Below are positions 41,871 through 51,053 of a stretch of 64,000 nucleotides of DNA, in pieces. Source of the stretch: Mycolicibacterium canariasense (GTDB lineage Bacteria; Actinomycetota; Actinomycetes; Mycobacteriales; Mycobacteriaceae); NCBI RefSeq assembly GCF_002101555.1, contig NZ_LQOL01000056.1:62001-126000 (forward strand), given 5' to 3'. Positions within the stretch are counted from its first letter, which is position 1. Each line of letters opens with the position of its first letter. Both the position numbers and the translations under genes were made by a program. Below the pieces are notes generated by a model. The model searched no databases and had not been told where the DNA came from. It worked only from the letters and a program-made list of their open reading frames with translations.

Positions 41871-43097
41871 TCAGCGTCGAAACTGGCCGCCGGTGTAACC
41901 GATCCACGGCGAATAATCGGCGATCAACGCATCCTGGGCAGGGCGTTCCTCCTCGGGAACGTGCTGCAGGTTGATCCGCACCCGGTACCAGATCGAGCTC
42001 GGCCCGCGCATCCCGTCGATGAGCACATCCACCGGGGCCAGCCGTTCGGCCGCGCCGGGATGGCGGTCACGCCATACGTCGAGCGCGGCCAGCGCCTCGT
42101 CGCGGGTCTTGGTCCGGGCGACCTCGATGAGCGGCATGGTCGATTGCCTGCGTCCGTCCTTGGGCGCCTTGCCGCGCTTCTCCATCGGCCCGAGCTGCTC
42201 GGCGAGCTCCAGCAGCGGCTCCAGCCGACCAGCGGAATTGTCCATGCCTTCCCACGGATCACCCATGTCGGCGAACCGCGCAGGCACGGTGGCGATGGTG
42301 TACGCCTCGGCACGGCAGCCGGCAACCTCGTCCCAGCGCAGCGGTGTCGACACCCTGGCGTCCGGCGTGGCCCGCACCGAGTAAGCCGAGGCAACGGTGC
42401 GGTCCTTGGCGTTCTGGTTGAAATCCACGAACACCCGCGCGCCGCGTTCCTCTTTCCACCAGCGTGCGGTGGCCAGGTCGGGGGCGCGCTGCTCGACCAC
42501 CCGGGCCACCGTCTCGGCGGCCAGCCGGACCTGTTTGAACGGCCAGTGCGGATGGATGCGGGCATAGATGTGGAAGCCGCGCGACCCCGAGGTCTTGGGC
42601 CACGCCGTCAATCCGTGATCGGCGAGCACCTCGCGGGCCACCTGGGCCACCGCCAGGATCTGCTCCCACTGCACGCCCGGCATCGGATCCAGGTCGACCC
42701 GCAGTTCGTCGGGATGGTCCAGGTCGGCGGCGCGCACCGGGTGCGGATTGAGGTCGACGCAGCCGAGGTTGACCGCCCAGACCAGTCCGGCGGCGTCGGT
42801 CAGGACGGCCTCCTTGGCCGAGGTGCCCGAGGCGTACTTGAGCTCGGCGACGTCGATCCAGTCGGGCCGTTTCTCGGGGGCCCGCTTCTGGAAGATCGCT
42901 TCGGCGGTGATGCCCTTGACGAAGCGCTTCAGGATCATCGGCCGGTCTGCGACACCGCGCAGCGCGCCGTCGGCAACGGCCAGGTAGTAGTCGATCAGAT
43001 CCCGCTTGGTCACGCCGACATCGGGGAAAATCACCTTGTCGGGGTGGGTGACGGGCACCCGCCGGCCACCCACCTCCAGTGCGACCGTGTCGGCCAT
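41871..43097 (-). CDS. LigD-like polymerase domain protein (Rv0269c-type)
   Basis: A 408-residue stand-alone homologue of the polymerase/primase domain of the bacterial NHEJ ligase LigD. Catalytic Asp135 and Asp137 are in LRVDLDPMPG, and KTSGSRGFHIYARI carries the nucleotide-binding Ser/Gly/His motif. In mycobacteria such PolD proteins add nucleotides, preferably ribonucleotides, at DNA ends or gaps. The M. tuberculosis homologue by position is Rv0269c. No ligase or nuclease domain is fused and no ku gene is adjacent. It is divergent from fadD2 with a 54-base gap, which matches the Rv0269c-Rv0270 arrangement. Confidence 0.87.
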   Translation of the reverse strand: MADTVALEVGGRRVPVTHPDKVIFPDVGVTKRDLIDYYLAVADGALRGVADRPMILKRFVKGITAEAIFQKRAPEKRPDWIDVAELKYASGTSAKEAVLTDAAGLVWAVNLGCVDLNPHPVRAADLDHPDELRVDLDPMPGVQWEQILAVAQVAREVLADHGLTAWPKTSGSRGFHIYARIHPHWPFKQVRLAAETVARVVEQRAPDLATARWWKEERGARVFVDFNQNAKDRTVASAYSVRATPDARVSTPLRWDEVAGCRAEAYTIATVPARFADMGDPWEGMDNSAGRLEPLLELAEQLGPMEKRGKAPKDGRRQSTMPLIEVARTKTRDEALAALDVWRDRHPGAAERLAPVDVLIDGMRGPSSIWYRVRINLQHVPEEERPAQDALIADYSPWIGYTGGQFRR

Positions 43098-43151
43098 AGC
43101 GCCATCCTAGTTAGCTCTCCGGCTGCGACCTGAGTCACATATTGTGGCCGT

Positions 43152-44822
43152 ATGCCCAGTCTCTTCGACCTGCCTGCGCAGGCGGTGGCGAAAGCCCAGC
43201 AGTATTTCGACCGCGGCTCGGCGGAGCTGCATTACGCGCGCAAGATGTTCGAGGCCGGTGCCTTCAAGCTGGAGCCACCGCAGAACTTCGTCGCCATGCT
43301 GGCCGATATCCGCCGCTGGGGCGAATTCGGGATGATCCCGGCGCTCAACGCGCGGCGCTACCCGGACCGGACCGCCGTCATCGACGACGACGGTGCCATC
43401 ACCTTCGCCGAGCTGGACCAGGCTGCCCACGCGGTGGCCAACGGCCTGCGCAATATGGGTGTCAAAGGCGGCGACGGTGTCGCCCTGCTGGTCCGCAACC
43501 ACCGCTGGTTCCTCATCGGGCTGTACGGCGCGGCCCGGGTCGGTGCCCGCGTCATCCTGCTCAACAGCGAGTTCTCCGGTCCACAGATCAAGGAGGTCTC
43601 CGAGCGTGAAGGCGCCAAGGTCATCATCTACGACGACGAATACGCCGGTGCGGTGGCGCTGGCCGAACCGCCGTTGGGCAAGCTGCGTGCCCTGCCCACC
43701 AACCCCGACAAGCCCGATGGGCCGTCGGGCACCGATGACACGCTGGCCGACCTGATCAAGCGCAGCAGCAAGAAGCCCGCGCCGAAGGCCACCAAGCACT
43801 CCTCGGTCATCATCCTGACCAGCGGCACCACCGGAACCCCCAAGGGCGCCAACCGCAGCACCCCGCCGTCACTGGCCCCCATCGGCGGTGTGCTGTCCCA
43901 CGTCCCGTTCAAATCCGGTGAGGTCACCTCGTTGCCGGCGCCGATGTTCCACGCGTTGGGGTTCCTGCACGCCACCATCGCGATGATGCTGGGCACCACG
44001 CTGGTGCTGCGCCGGCGCTTCAAACCGGCGACCGTGCTGGCCGATATCGAAAAGCACCGGGTGACCGCGATGGTCGTGGTCCCGGTGATGCTGTCGCGCA
44101 TCCTCGACGAACTCGACAAGACGCAGCCCAAGCCCAACCTGTCCAGCCTGCGGATCGTGTTCGTGTCCGGCTCGCAGCTGGGCGCCGAGCTGGCCACCCG
44201 GGCGCTCAAGGAACTGGGTCCGGTGATCTACAACCTGTACGGCTCCACCGAGATCGCCTTTGCCTCGATCGCCCGGCCCAAGGATTTGTCCGTCAATCCG
44301 GCTACGGTCGGACCGCCGGTCAAAGGCATCACGGTGAAGATCCTCGACGACAACGGGGTCGAGGTTCCCCAAGGCGAAGTCGGGCGCATCTTCGTGCGGA
44401 ACACCTTCCCGTTCGAGGGCTACACCGGCGGGGGCGGCAAGCAGATCATCGACGGCATGTTGTCCTCGGGCGATGTGGGGTACTTCGACGAGAACGGACT
44501 GCTGTACGTGTCCGGCCGCGACGACGAGATGATCGTCTGCGGCGGCGAGAACGTCTTCCCCGCCGAGGTCGAGGACCTCATCAGTGGCCATCCCGAGGTG
44601 ATCGAGGCCACCGCGCTCGGCGTCGAGGACCTGGAGTTCGGTGCGCGGCTGCGTGCCTTCGTGGTGAAGGCCGAAGGGGCCACCATCGACGAGGACGCGA
44701 TCAAGACGTACGTCAAGGAAAATCTGGCGCGCTACAAGGTGCCCCGCGACGTCGTCTTCCTCGACGAGTTGCCGCGCAACCCGACGGGCAAGATCCTCAA
44801 GCGCGAGCTGCGGGAATTGTGA
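43152..44822 (+). CDS. fadD2: Fatty-acid CoA ligase FadD2
   Basis: A 556-residue acyl-activating enzyme. The AMP-binding P-loop is TSGTTGTPKG (residues about 222-231), with YGSTEIAFA, the SGDVGYFDENGLLYVSGRDDEMI hinge region and the terminal Lys in PTGKILKREL. It makes acyl-AMP, then acyl-CoA. The neighbours (Rv0269c-like gene upstream, FadE6 downstream) identify it as FadD2 by synteny with Rv0270, which has almost the same length. A role in beta-oxidation together with FadE6 is likely. Confidence 0.9.
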   Translation: MPSLFDLPAQAVAKAQQYFDRGSAELHYARKMFEAGAFKLEPPQNFVAMLADIRRWGEFGMIPALNARRYPDRTAVIDDDGAITFAELDQAAHAVANGLRNMGVKGGDGVALLVRNHRWFLIGLYGAARVGARVILLNSEFSGPQIKEVSEREGAKVIIYDDEYAGAVALAEPPLGKLRALPTNPDKPDGPSGTDDTLADLIKRSSKKPAPKATKHSSVIILTSGTTGTPKGANRSTPPSLAPIGGVLSHVPFKSGEVTSLPAPMFHALGFLHATIAMMLGTTLVLRRRFKPATVLADIEKHRVTAMVVVPVMLSRILDELDKTQPKPNLSSLRIVFVSGSQLGAELATRALKELGPVIYNLYGSTEIAFASIARPKDLSVNPATVGPPVKGITVKILDDNGVEVPQGEVGRIFVRNTFPFEGYTGGGGKQIIDGMLSSGDVGYFDENGLLYVSGRDDEMIVCGGENVFPAEVEDLISGHPEVIEATALGVEDLEFGARLRAFVVKAEGATIDEDAIKTYVKENLARYKVPRDVVFLDELPRNPTGKILKRELREL

Positions 44823-44862
44823 TCGCGGAATAGACGGCGATGCCCGCGGGTAGTAGCTGCTT

Positions 44863-45651
44863 GTGAATATCGACCTTTCCGGAAAAACCGCACTCGTCAC
44901 CGGTTCCACCCAGGGCATCGGCCTGGCCATCGCCGAAGGTCTGGCCCGCAGCGGGGCGCGGGTGGCCGTCAACGGCCGGACCGCGTCGCGCGTGGACGAG
45001 GCGGTGGAACAGCTGCGGACCACCGGCGGTGACGCCTTCGGGGTGGCCGCCGATGTCAGCACCGCCGAGGGCACGACCCGGCTGCTGGCCGAACTGCCCG
45101 AGGTCGACATCCTGGTGAACAACCTGGGCATCTTCGGTGCGGTGCCGGCCCGCGAGGTCACCGACGAGCAGTGGCGCACCTATTTCGAGGTGAATGTCCT
45201 TGCCGCGGTTCGGCTTATCCGCGCCTACCTGCCGGGCATGACCGAGCGCGGCTGGGGCCGGGCGATCCAGATCGCCAGTGACTCCGCCATCGTGATCCCC
45301 GAAGAGATGATCCACTACGGCGTCTCCAAGACGGCTCTGCTGGCGGTGTCACGCGGCTTCGCCAAGGATGCCGCCGGCACCGGGGTGACGGTCAACTCGG
45401 TGATCGCCGGGCCGACGCGCACCGCCGGCGTGGAGGATTTCGTCTACCAACTGGTGGACAAGAGCCTGCCGTGGGACGAGGCGCAGCGCGAGTTCATGCG
45501 CAAGCACCGGCCGCAGTCGCTGCTGCAACGGCTCATCGAACCCGCCGAGATCGCGAACATGGTCACCTATCTGGCGTCGCCGCTGGCGTCGGCCACCACC
45601 GGCGGGGCGCTGCGCGTCGACGGCGGATACGTCGACGCGATCCTGCCCTAG
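44863..45651 (+). CDS. SDR family oxidoreductase
   Basis: A 262-residue classical short-chain dehydrogenase with TGSTQGIG (residues 13-20), NNLG, an active-site Tyr-x3-Lys in YGVSKTA and ASDS as the Ser-bearing strand. It starts 40 bases after fadD2 on the same strand and may use the acyl-CoA-derived intermediates, but the substrate is unknown. As I recall it is not present at this place in M. tuberculosis. Its stop overlaps the convergent small secreted protein gene by four bases. Confidence 0.88.
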   Translation: MNIDLSGKTALVTGSTQGIGLAIAEGLARSGARVAVNGRTASRVDEAVEQLRTTGGDAFGVAADVSTAEGTTRLLAELPEVDILVNNLGIFGAVPAREVTDEQWRTYFEVNVLAAVRLIRAYLPGMTERGWGRAIQIASDSAIVIPEEMIHYGVSKTALLAVSRGFAKDAAGTGVTVNSVIAGPTRTAGVEDFVYQLVDKSLPWDEAQREFMRKHRPQSLLQRLIEPAEIANMVTYLASPLASATTGGALRVDGGYVDAILP

Positions 45652-45929
45652 GGGTTGTTGACGTAATAGGACAGGCAGACCGGGTCGTGACGGCACGCGA
45701 TGATCGCCCCGGCATCGGGTGCCGAGCCGCGGATCTTGGGCGGCCGCGGGCCGAGATTGCAGTTGACGACGTAGGGATTGAGCGGGACGACGCCGTTGAC
45801 GCACGGCTGCGCCAGCGTGTGGACGGCGTTGTCCTCCGACGTCGCGATGACGGCCGCCGGGGCGAGCAATGCCAGACCCGCGACCGCGGTACAGAGAGCG
45901 CGGACGACGCGATGGTGTGAGGTACTCAC
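45648..45929 (-). CDS. Small exported Cys protein
   Basis: A 93-residue secreted protein. The signal peptide covers about residues 1-32 (VRALCTAVAGLALLAPAAVIA). The mature part has four Cys (PCVNG, VNCNLGP, IACRHDPVC) that can form two disulfides. Function unknown; it belongs to the general type of small mycobacterial secreted Cys proteins. GTG 45929 is chosen as start; a TTG at 45941 is possible. It lies between fadD2-SDR and fadE6, an insertion compared with M. tuberculosis. Confidence 0.72.
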   Translation of the reverse strand: MSTSHHRVVRALCTAVAGLALLAPAAVIATSEDNAVHTLAQPCVNGVVPLNPYVVNCNLGPRPPKIRGSAPDAGAIIACRHDPVCLSYYVNNP

Positions 45930-46002
45930 TCTCTCAACCAACGGGTCCCGACGGCGGACTGATTCCCGTCGGGCCCGTTGTGTCCGAGATCATGGCGCGC
46001 CG

Positions 46003-48192
46003 TTACGGGTCGCGGGGCAGGCCCAGCAGGCGTTCGGCGATGATATTGAGCTGCACCTCGGTGGTGCCGCCGTAGATCGTCGTCGCCCGGCTGAACAGCA
46101 GGTAATCGGCCCACTTGCCGGTGATCTGCTCCTTGTCGCCGATCACGGCGTCGGTGCCGAACGAGGACACCCCGAACTCGGCGTATCCCTGACCCGTCTT
46201 CATCGAGAGCAGTTTGGAGATGGCCGCGGCCGGCATCGGATCACCACCGGCCAGGGTCAGCAGCGTCGAACGCAGGTTGAGCACCTTGGCGGCGTAGCCC
46301 TCGGCGATGAGCTTGCCCGCGTGGTTCTGCTCGATCTGGTCGAACTGCCCATCGGTGAGGAACTGCACGAACTGGTCCAGGCTGGCCAGAAACGGTGGCT
46401 CGCCGCTGCCGATGGACACCCGCTCGTTGGTCAGGGTGTTGCGGCTGACCTCCCAGCCGCGGTCCACCTCGCCCAGCACCATCGCATCCGGCACGAACAC
46501 GTCGTCGATGTAGACGGTGTTGAACATGGCGTCGCCGGTCAGCTCGCGCAGCGGCTTCACTTCCACGCCAGGGGATTTCATGTCCAGCAGGAAGTAGGTG
46601 ATGCCATTGTGTTTGGGCGCGGCCTGGTCCGTTCTGGCCAGCAGGGCGCCCCACTGCGAAAACTGTGCGCCGGTGGTCCAGATCTTCTGCCCGGTGATCC
46701 GCCAGCCGCCGTCGACCTTGGTGGCCTTGGTGGTCAGGCTGGCCAGGTCCGAGCCGGCGCCCGGCTCGGAGAACAGCTGGCACCAGATCATCTCGCCGCG
46801 GAAGGTGGGCGGCAGGAACTGCTGTTGCTGCTCGTCGGTGCCGTAGGCGACGATGGACGGGATGATCCACGCGGCGATGCCCATATTGGGACGCGCGACC
46901 CGCCCGGTGCTGAACTCCTGCGCGATGATGATCTGTTCGACCGGGCCCGCGTCGCGCCCCCACGGCTTGGGCAGGTGCGGCTGCACCCAGCCGCCTTCGG
47001 CAATCGCGGCGTTACGCTCCTCGCGCGCAATGGCTTTCAGGGCGGCGACCTCGGCCCTGATCTCCTCGCGCAGCTTCTCGGTTTCCGGGTCAAGGTCGAT
47101 GTCCAGCTTGCGCAGACCGCAGCTGGTGGCGGTGTCCACCACCAGCTGCGGGTAGTCCGCGGCGCGACCGAAGCTGGCCGCGAGCACCAGCGCCCGGCGG
47201 TAGTAGACGTTGGTGTCGTGCTCCCAGGTGAACCCGATGCCGCCGTGCACCTGGATGCACTCCTGTGCGCAGTGCTGCGCGGCGACCGGGGCCAGCGTGC
47301 CAGCGACCGCCGCGGCGAACTCGAAGTGCGAATCCACTGTGCCACCGGTGAACTCGTCGAGCGCGCGGGAGGCATCCCAGACCGCGGCGGTGGCCCGTTC
47401 GGTCTCGGCGATCATGCCGGAGCACTTGTGCTTGATGGCCTGGAACTGGCCGATGGGCCGGCCGAACTGTTCACGGATCTTGGCGTACTCGGTGGCGGTG
47501 TCGGTGGCCCAGCGGGCGACACCGACACATTCGGCCGACAACAGCGTGGTGATGAGCGCGCGGGCATGGCCGCGGGTGAGGTTGGAAAGCACCTTGTCCA
47601 GGCCGATCTCGACGGCGTTGGCGCGCACATGCGCCACCGGGCGCAGCGGGTCGATGCTGGTGACGGGTTCGATCTCGAGCGCGTCGGCGTCCAGGACCAC
47701 CCATTCCTCGCTGCTGTCGATCGACACCGGCAGCACCAGCAGTGACGCCTGCGCGGCGGCGGGCACCGCTCGCACCTCGCCGCGGATGGTGAGCGTGTCA
47801 TCGTGGCGGGTGGCCGTCAGCCCCGAGTCGATGGCGTAGGCGGCGATGACCGCGCCCGAGGCCAGCCCGGTGAGCAGCGCGGACCGTGGGTCGTGGGCCG
47901 AGATCAGGGCGCCGGCGATGGCCGACGGCACGAACGGGCCCGGGACCGCGCCGTAGCCGAACTCGGCCAGGGTGATGGCCAGCTCGAGGATGCCGAAGCC
48001 CTGCCCGCCGACCTCTTCGGCGAGGTGCACGCCGGGCAGTCCCTGCTCGGCGGCGGCCTTCCAGTAGCTCGGCGGGTTGGCGATCGGGGTTTCCAGTGCC
48101 TCGTGCAGCACTTCGGAGGGGGCGACCTTGGCCACCAGGGACCGGACCGAATCGGCCAGGTCGTTGTGCTCAGGATTGATCGCGATCGGCAT
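46003..48192 (-). CDS. fadE6: Acyl-CoA dehydrogenase FadE6 (two-domain)
   Basis: A 729-residue protein formed by two fused acyl-CoA dehydrogenase modules (about 1-375 and 380-729), as in M. tuberculosis FadE6 (Rv0271c, 731 residues). The second module has SEPGAGSDLASL and YGGTTEVQLNIIAERLLGLPRDP. FAD-dependent alpha,beta-dehydrogenation of acyl-CoA is expected; which module is active is not clear. ATG 48192 is preferred to GTG 48198, with GGAAGGG upstream. The palindrome AACCGGTCGGTT at 48210-48221 may be an operator. It is convergent with the SDR and small protein block. Confidence 0.9.
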   Translation of the reverse strand: MPIAINPEHNDLADSVRSLVAKVAPSEVLHEALETPIANPPSYWKAAAEQGLPGVHLAEEVGGQGFGILELAITLAEFGYGAVPGPFVPSAIAGALISAHDPRSALLTGLASGAVIAAYAIDSGLTATRHDDTLTIRGEVRAVPAAAQASLLVLPVSIDSSEEWVVLDADALEIEPVTSIDPLRPVAHVRANAVEIGLDKVLSNLTRGHARALITTLLSAECVGVARWATDTATEYAKIREQFGRPIGQFQAIKHKCSGMIAETERATAAVWDASRALDEFTGGTVDSHFEFAAAVAGTLAPVAAQHCAQECIQVHGGIGFTWEHDTNVYYRRALVLAASFGRAADYPQLVVDTATSCGLRKLDIDLDPETEKLREEIRAEVAALKAIAREERNAAIAEGGWVQPHLPKPWGRDAGPVEQIIIAQEFSTGRVARPNMGIAAWIIPSIVAYGTDEQQQQFLPPTFRGEMIWCQLFSEPGAGSDLASLTTKATKVDGGWRITGQKIWTTGAQFSQWGALLARTDQAAPKHNGITYFLLDMKSPGVEVKPLRELTGDAMFNTVYIDDVFVPDAMVLGEVDRGWEVSRNTLTNERVSIGSGEPPFLASLDQFVQFLTDGQFDQIEQNHAGKLIAEGYAAKVLNLRSTLLTLAGGDPMPAAAISKLLSMKTGQGYAEFGVSSFGTDAVIGDKEQITGKWADYLLFSRATTIYGGTTEVQLNIIAERLLGLPRDP

Positions 48193-48209
48193 GTGCACCC
48201 TTCCCTAAT

Positions 48210-48221
48210 AACCGGTCGGTT
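48210..48221. promoter_or_regulatory. Palindrome upstream of fadE6
   Basis: AACCG, GT and CGGTT form a 12-base palindrome 18 bases before the fadE6 start. TetR-family regulators of lipid metabolism often bind sites of the form AACCGGTCGGTT. The responsible regulator is not known. Confidence 0.5.
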
Positions 48222-48265
48222 GGGACCGAGGTTACCCCCATCGTGACGCGCGCCACTCCCGGGGG

Positions 48266-49264
48266 CTATCTGACTTCGTTCACCAGGTGTACCAGCGGAG
48301 AGCCATCGTGGAGCCGCCGGCAGTTGTCCACGGCCATCTCCAGATAGCGGCGCATGGTGTCGACGGTGTACCACGTGACGTGTGGGGTGAGCACGACGTT
48401 GTCCAGCGTCAGGAGGGCGGCATCCGCCGGCACCGGTTCTTCGGCGAAGACGTCCAGCCCCGCCGCGGACAGGTGACCGGTGCGCAGCGCGTCGACCAGG
48501 GCCGGCTCATCGACGATCGGCCCCCGGGAGGTGTTGACCAGCACCGCACCGGGTTTCATCGCGGCGATTTCGGCGGCACCGAGCAGCTGGTGGGTGTGTT
48601 CGGTCAGCGGGAGATGCAGCGAGACGATATCGCTGGACGCCAGCAGGTCGGGCAGGCTGCGCCAGCCGCGGGTGCCGTCGTCGCGGGTGCTGGTGTGCAC
48701 CACGTCGGCGCCCATCGCCGTGACGATGGTCTCGACCTGTTTGGCGATGTTGCCGTAACCGATCAGCCCGACCGTGCACCCGCCGATATCGCGGACGGTC
48801 TCACCCAGGCTGGGATCGGACGGCCAGCCGCGGCCCGCTCGGGTGGCCCGGTCCAACGTCGGTAGCCGGCGCAGCGCCGCCAGCATCAGCAGCAAGGCGC
48901 CCTCGGCCACCGAGGGCGCATTGGCGCCGGGCATGTTGGCCACCGCGATGCCCGATCCCGTGGCGGTGGCCACGTCGATGGTGTTCACGCCGGCACCGAG
49001 CTTGTGGACCAGCTTCAAGCGCTTGCCCTGCCGCAGATCCGATCCCGAGATGGGCCGCAGCACATGCCAGATCACCTCGGCATCGGGCAGTTCGCGGTAG
49101 AACGTCGCGTCGTCGTCCTCGGCGCACCACCGGATGTCCAACCAATCAGATTCCGGTGCAACGAATTCCAGCACCTTGGCTCCGGGGGTGAAGTGCGCGA
49201 GAACCCGCACCGGCGAGTGCTCGAGCGAGGAGTCGTCGGCTAACGCCACCGCTTCGCGATCCAT
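48266..49264 (-). CDS. D-2-hydroxyacid dehydrogenase family protein
   Basis: A 332-residue NAD-dependent dehydrogenase of the D-2-hydroxyacid class. GYGNIAK is the Rossmann motif (about residue 168), the catalytic Arg lies in NTSRGPIVDE, Glu in DVFAEEPVP and His in TPHVTWYT. Typical products are D-2-hydroxy acids or phosphoglycerate-type substrates; the substrate is not assigned. Its first 25 bases overlap the end of the upstream hydrolase gene (49240), so they are co-translated. It is not at this place in M. tuberculosis as I recall. Confidence 0.87.
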   Translation of the reverse strand: MDREAVALADDSSLEHSPVRVLAHFTPGAKVLEFVAPESDWLDIRWCAEDDDATFYRELPDAEVIWHVLRPISGSDLRQGKRLKLVHKLGAGVNTIDVATATGSGIAVANMPGANAPSVAEGALLLMLAALRRLPTLDRATRAGRGWPSDPSLGETVRDIGGCTVGLIGYGNIAKQVETIVTAMGADVVHTSTRDDGTRGWRSLPDLLASSDIVSLHLPLTEHTHQLLGAAEIAAMKPGAVLVNTSRGPIVDEPALVDALRTGHLSAAGLDVFAEEPVPADAALLTLDNVVLTPHVTWYTVDTMRRYLEMAVDNCRRLHDGSPLVHLVNEVR

Positions 49265-50373
49265 TTGGCGATCGTATCGGCCTGTTCGCTACGGGCGCCC
49301 GGGGTGGTGAAGTAGTGATCCGTGTCGATCGAGCACTGCGTCTTGTCCTGGGACGCCAGGGCGGTGTAGATGCGTTGTGCGTCCGACGGAAACACCCCGG
49401 TGTCCTGGTCGGCATTGATCACCAGGGCCGGGCAGTCGATGAGCGCCAGGTGTAGCTCGGCCCTGGTCTGCGCGTGGCGCAGGCTCCACATGCTGAGCCA
49501 ATTGCGCAGTGTGCATGCAGCCGCGATACCGCGCGCGGAACGGTTGGCGTGCACGGGAATTCCCGCATAGCACAGGTTGCCCTGGCGTCTGGTGGGTTCC
49601 AGCGTGGGGTCCACCATCCGGGGATCGGCCCAGGTGCGCAGCACCGAGAACGGCCGGTCGCTGAAGCCGGCCGCGCGTACGCGGTTGAGCTCGGACTCGG
49701 CCCAATCGGTGATGGACTCGTTACGCGCGACCTGTGCCGCGCGGTACCGGGTCACGAAGTCCTCGGAGTACGGCGGACCGTTCCGCTGGTGGAACAGGTC
49801 CAGTGCGAGATCGGTTGCCACCGGGTCGTTCTCGTCGACAACCGCGGCATCCATCCAGGCCGTCAGCACGTCGGGTCTGCCGGGGTGCGCGGCGCTGGCG
49901 ACGTAGCCGTCGGCAGGGAGCAGGTCGGACACGCCGGCCGCGGGGCGCATGCCCTCCAGCGCCGGCCGGACATGGTTGTGCAACGCCTGTGCCTGATAGG
50001 CCGCCATCAGCGACCCACCGCCGGAATTGCCCAGCAACACCACGGTTTCGATGTTCTGCACCTCCCGCAACCAGCGCATGCCCACCCCGATGTCGACGAG
50101 CGCGTGGTCGAGCAGGAAGCTGCTCTCGAAACCGCGGAACCGGGTGTTCCAGCCCAGGAACCCGATGCCCCGGGTGGCCATGTAGTCGGCGAGATAGTGT
50201 TCGGAGAAGTCGATTTGGTAGTGCGTGGCGATCATGGCGATCTTGGGCTTTCGCCCGACACCGCGATAGTAGAGCCCCTGACACGGGTGGCCGCCGGCGC
50301 CGGCGCGCAGGGCCGTCGGTGAGTCCATCCCGACGAACTCACGGGTCACACCGGCTGCTGCGCTCCTGCTCAT
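49240..50373 (-). CDS. Alpha/beta hydrolase (Rv0272c-like)
   Basis: A 377-residue alpha/beta hydrolase. The nucleophile elbow is GNSGGGS (about residue 118), and the C-terminal HYFTTPGAR holds the catalytic His. Its length equals that of M. tuberculosis Rv0272c, which sits in the same position. The substrate is unknown; acyl esters are possible. Its start overlaps the TetR stop by four bases (ATGA), so it belongs to an operon TetR-hydrolase-dehydrogenase. Confidence 0.82.
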   Translation of the reverse strand: MSRSAAAGVTREFVGMDSPTALRAGAGGHPCQGLYYRGVGRKPKIAMIATHYQIDFSEHYLADYMATRGIGFLGWNTRFRGFESSFLLDHALVDIGVGMRWLREVQNIETVVLLGNSGGGSLMAAYQAQALHNHVRPALEGMRPAAGVSDLLPADGYVASAAHPGRPDVLTAWMDAAVVDENDPVATDLALDLFHQRNGPPYSEDFVTRYRAAQVARNESITDWAESELNRVRAAGFSDRPFSVLRTWADPRMVDPTLEPTRRQGNLCYAGIPVHANRSARGIAAACTLRNWLSMWSLRHAQTRAELHLALIDCPALVINADQDTGVFPSDAQRIYTALASQDKTQCSIDTDHYFTTPGARSEQADTIAKWIAKRWR

Positions 50374-50993
50374 GGTGCGGCGGTCTCCTCGTGGTAGATC
50401 GTCCGGTGGAAGATGTTGGCCAGTGTGGCGATGCAGGCGTCGTCGTCGACGGTTGCCGCGCCGTCGCCACTGAGCTGGGTGTAACAGAACTGGTTCAGCA
50501 TGGACACCAGTGCCACCGCCACCAGCTGCGGGTCGTCCTTCGGGCAGAACCCTTGGCGCTGAGCATCTTTGACCATGGTGGTGATGAGGCTGATGGGGAG
50601 GGCGCAGATGTCGCGCCAGTACTGCGCGAAGTCGTCGTTGATCATGGCCAGCTGCGAGACGCTGATGATCTCGGCGAGCCGATGCCGGTAGGTGTTCCAG
50701 TGCGCGGCGGCCGCGGCGTGCGCCCGCTCGGCGTTGCTCAGGCCGGGTTCGGCGGCCGCCCGTGCTCGGTCCCGGGCCTCATCGCGGAACCGCAGCGCCC
50801 ACTGCCGGACCATCGCCTCCTTGGAGTCGTAATAGTTGTAGAACGACGCGGTGGAGCGCCCCGCCTCGGCTGCAATGTCGGCGATGGTGGCGGCCAGGAT
50901 TCCCTTGCGGGCGACCACATTTCGCGCCGCGGTGTCGATCGCTGCCTGCGTCTGGCGCCCGCGCTCGGTCGGGAGTTGCACGCGTGCGGCCAC
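50370..50993 (-). CDS. TetR family regulator (Rv0273c-like)
   Basis: A 207-residue TetR protein. The helix-turn-helix is at residues about 38-58 (DIAAEAGRSTASFYNYYDSKEAM). The C-terminal domain is of unknown ligand. It heads the operon 50993-48266 and is divergent from the VOC-fold gene at 51083. A perfect 11-base inverted repeat in the gap is its likely operator. Confidence 0.9.
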   Translation of the reverse strand: MAARVQLPTERGRQTQAAIDTAARNVVARKGILAATIADIAAEAGRSTASFYNYYDSKEAMVRQWALRFRDEARDRARAAAEPGLSNAERAHAAAAAHWNTYRHRLAEIISVSQLAMINDDFAQYWRDICALPISLITTMVKDAQRQGFCPKDDPQLVAVALVSMLNQFCYTQLSGDGAATVDDDACIATLANIFHRTIYHEETAAP

Positions 50994-51018
50994 CGTGTTC
51001 CCCTCGTCCGTCCGGGCG

Positions 51019-51053
51019 TTGATCCAAACTGAATCTGATGTTAGATTCAGTTT
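51019..51053. promoter_or_regulatory. TetR operator over divergent promoter
   Basis: AAACTGAATCT (51026-51036), six bases and AGATTCAGTTT (51043-51053) are a perfect 11-base inverted repeat. It overlaps a plus-strand promoter with -35 TTGATC (51019-51024), a 16-base spacer and -10 TTAGAT (51041-51046). It lies between the TetR gene at 50993 and the gene at 51083, so the TetR protein would control both. Confidence 0.78.

Noticed and set aside
45778..47745. A 655-codon plus-strand frame opposite fadE6
   Set aside because: Antisense shadow of a conserved acyl-CoA dehydrogenase gene; the protein has no domain pattern.
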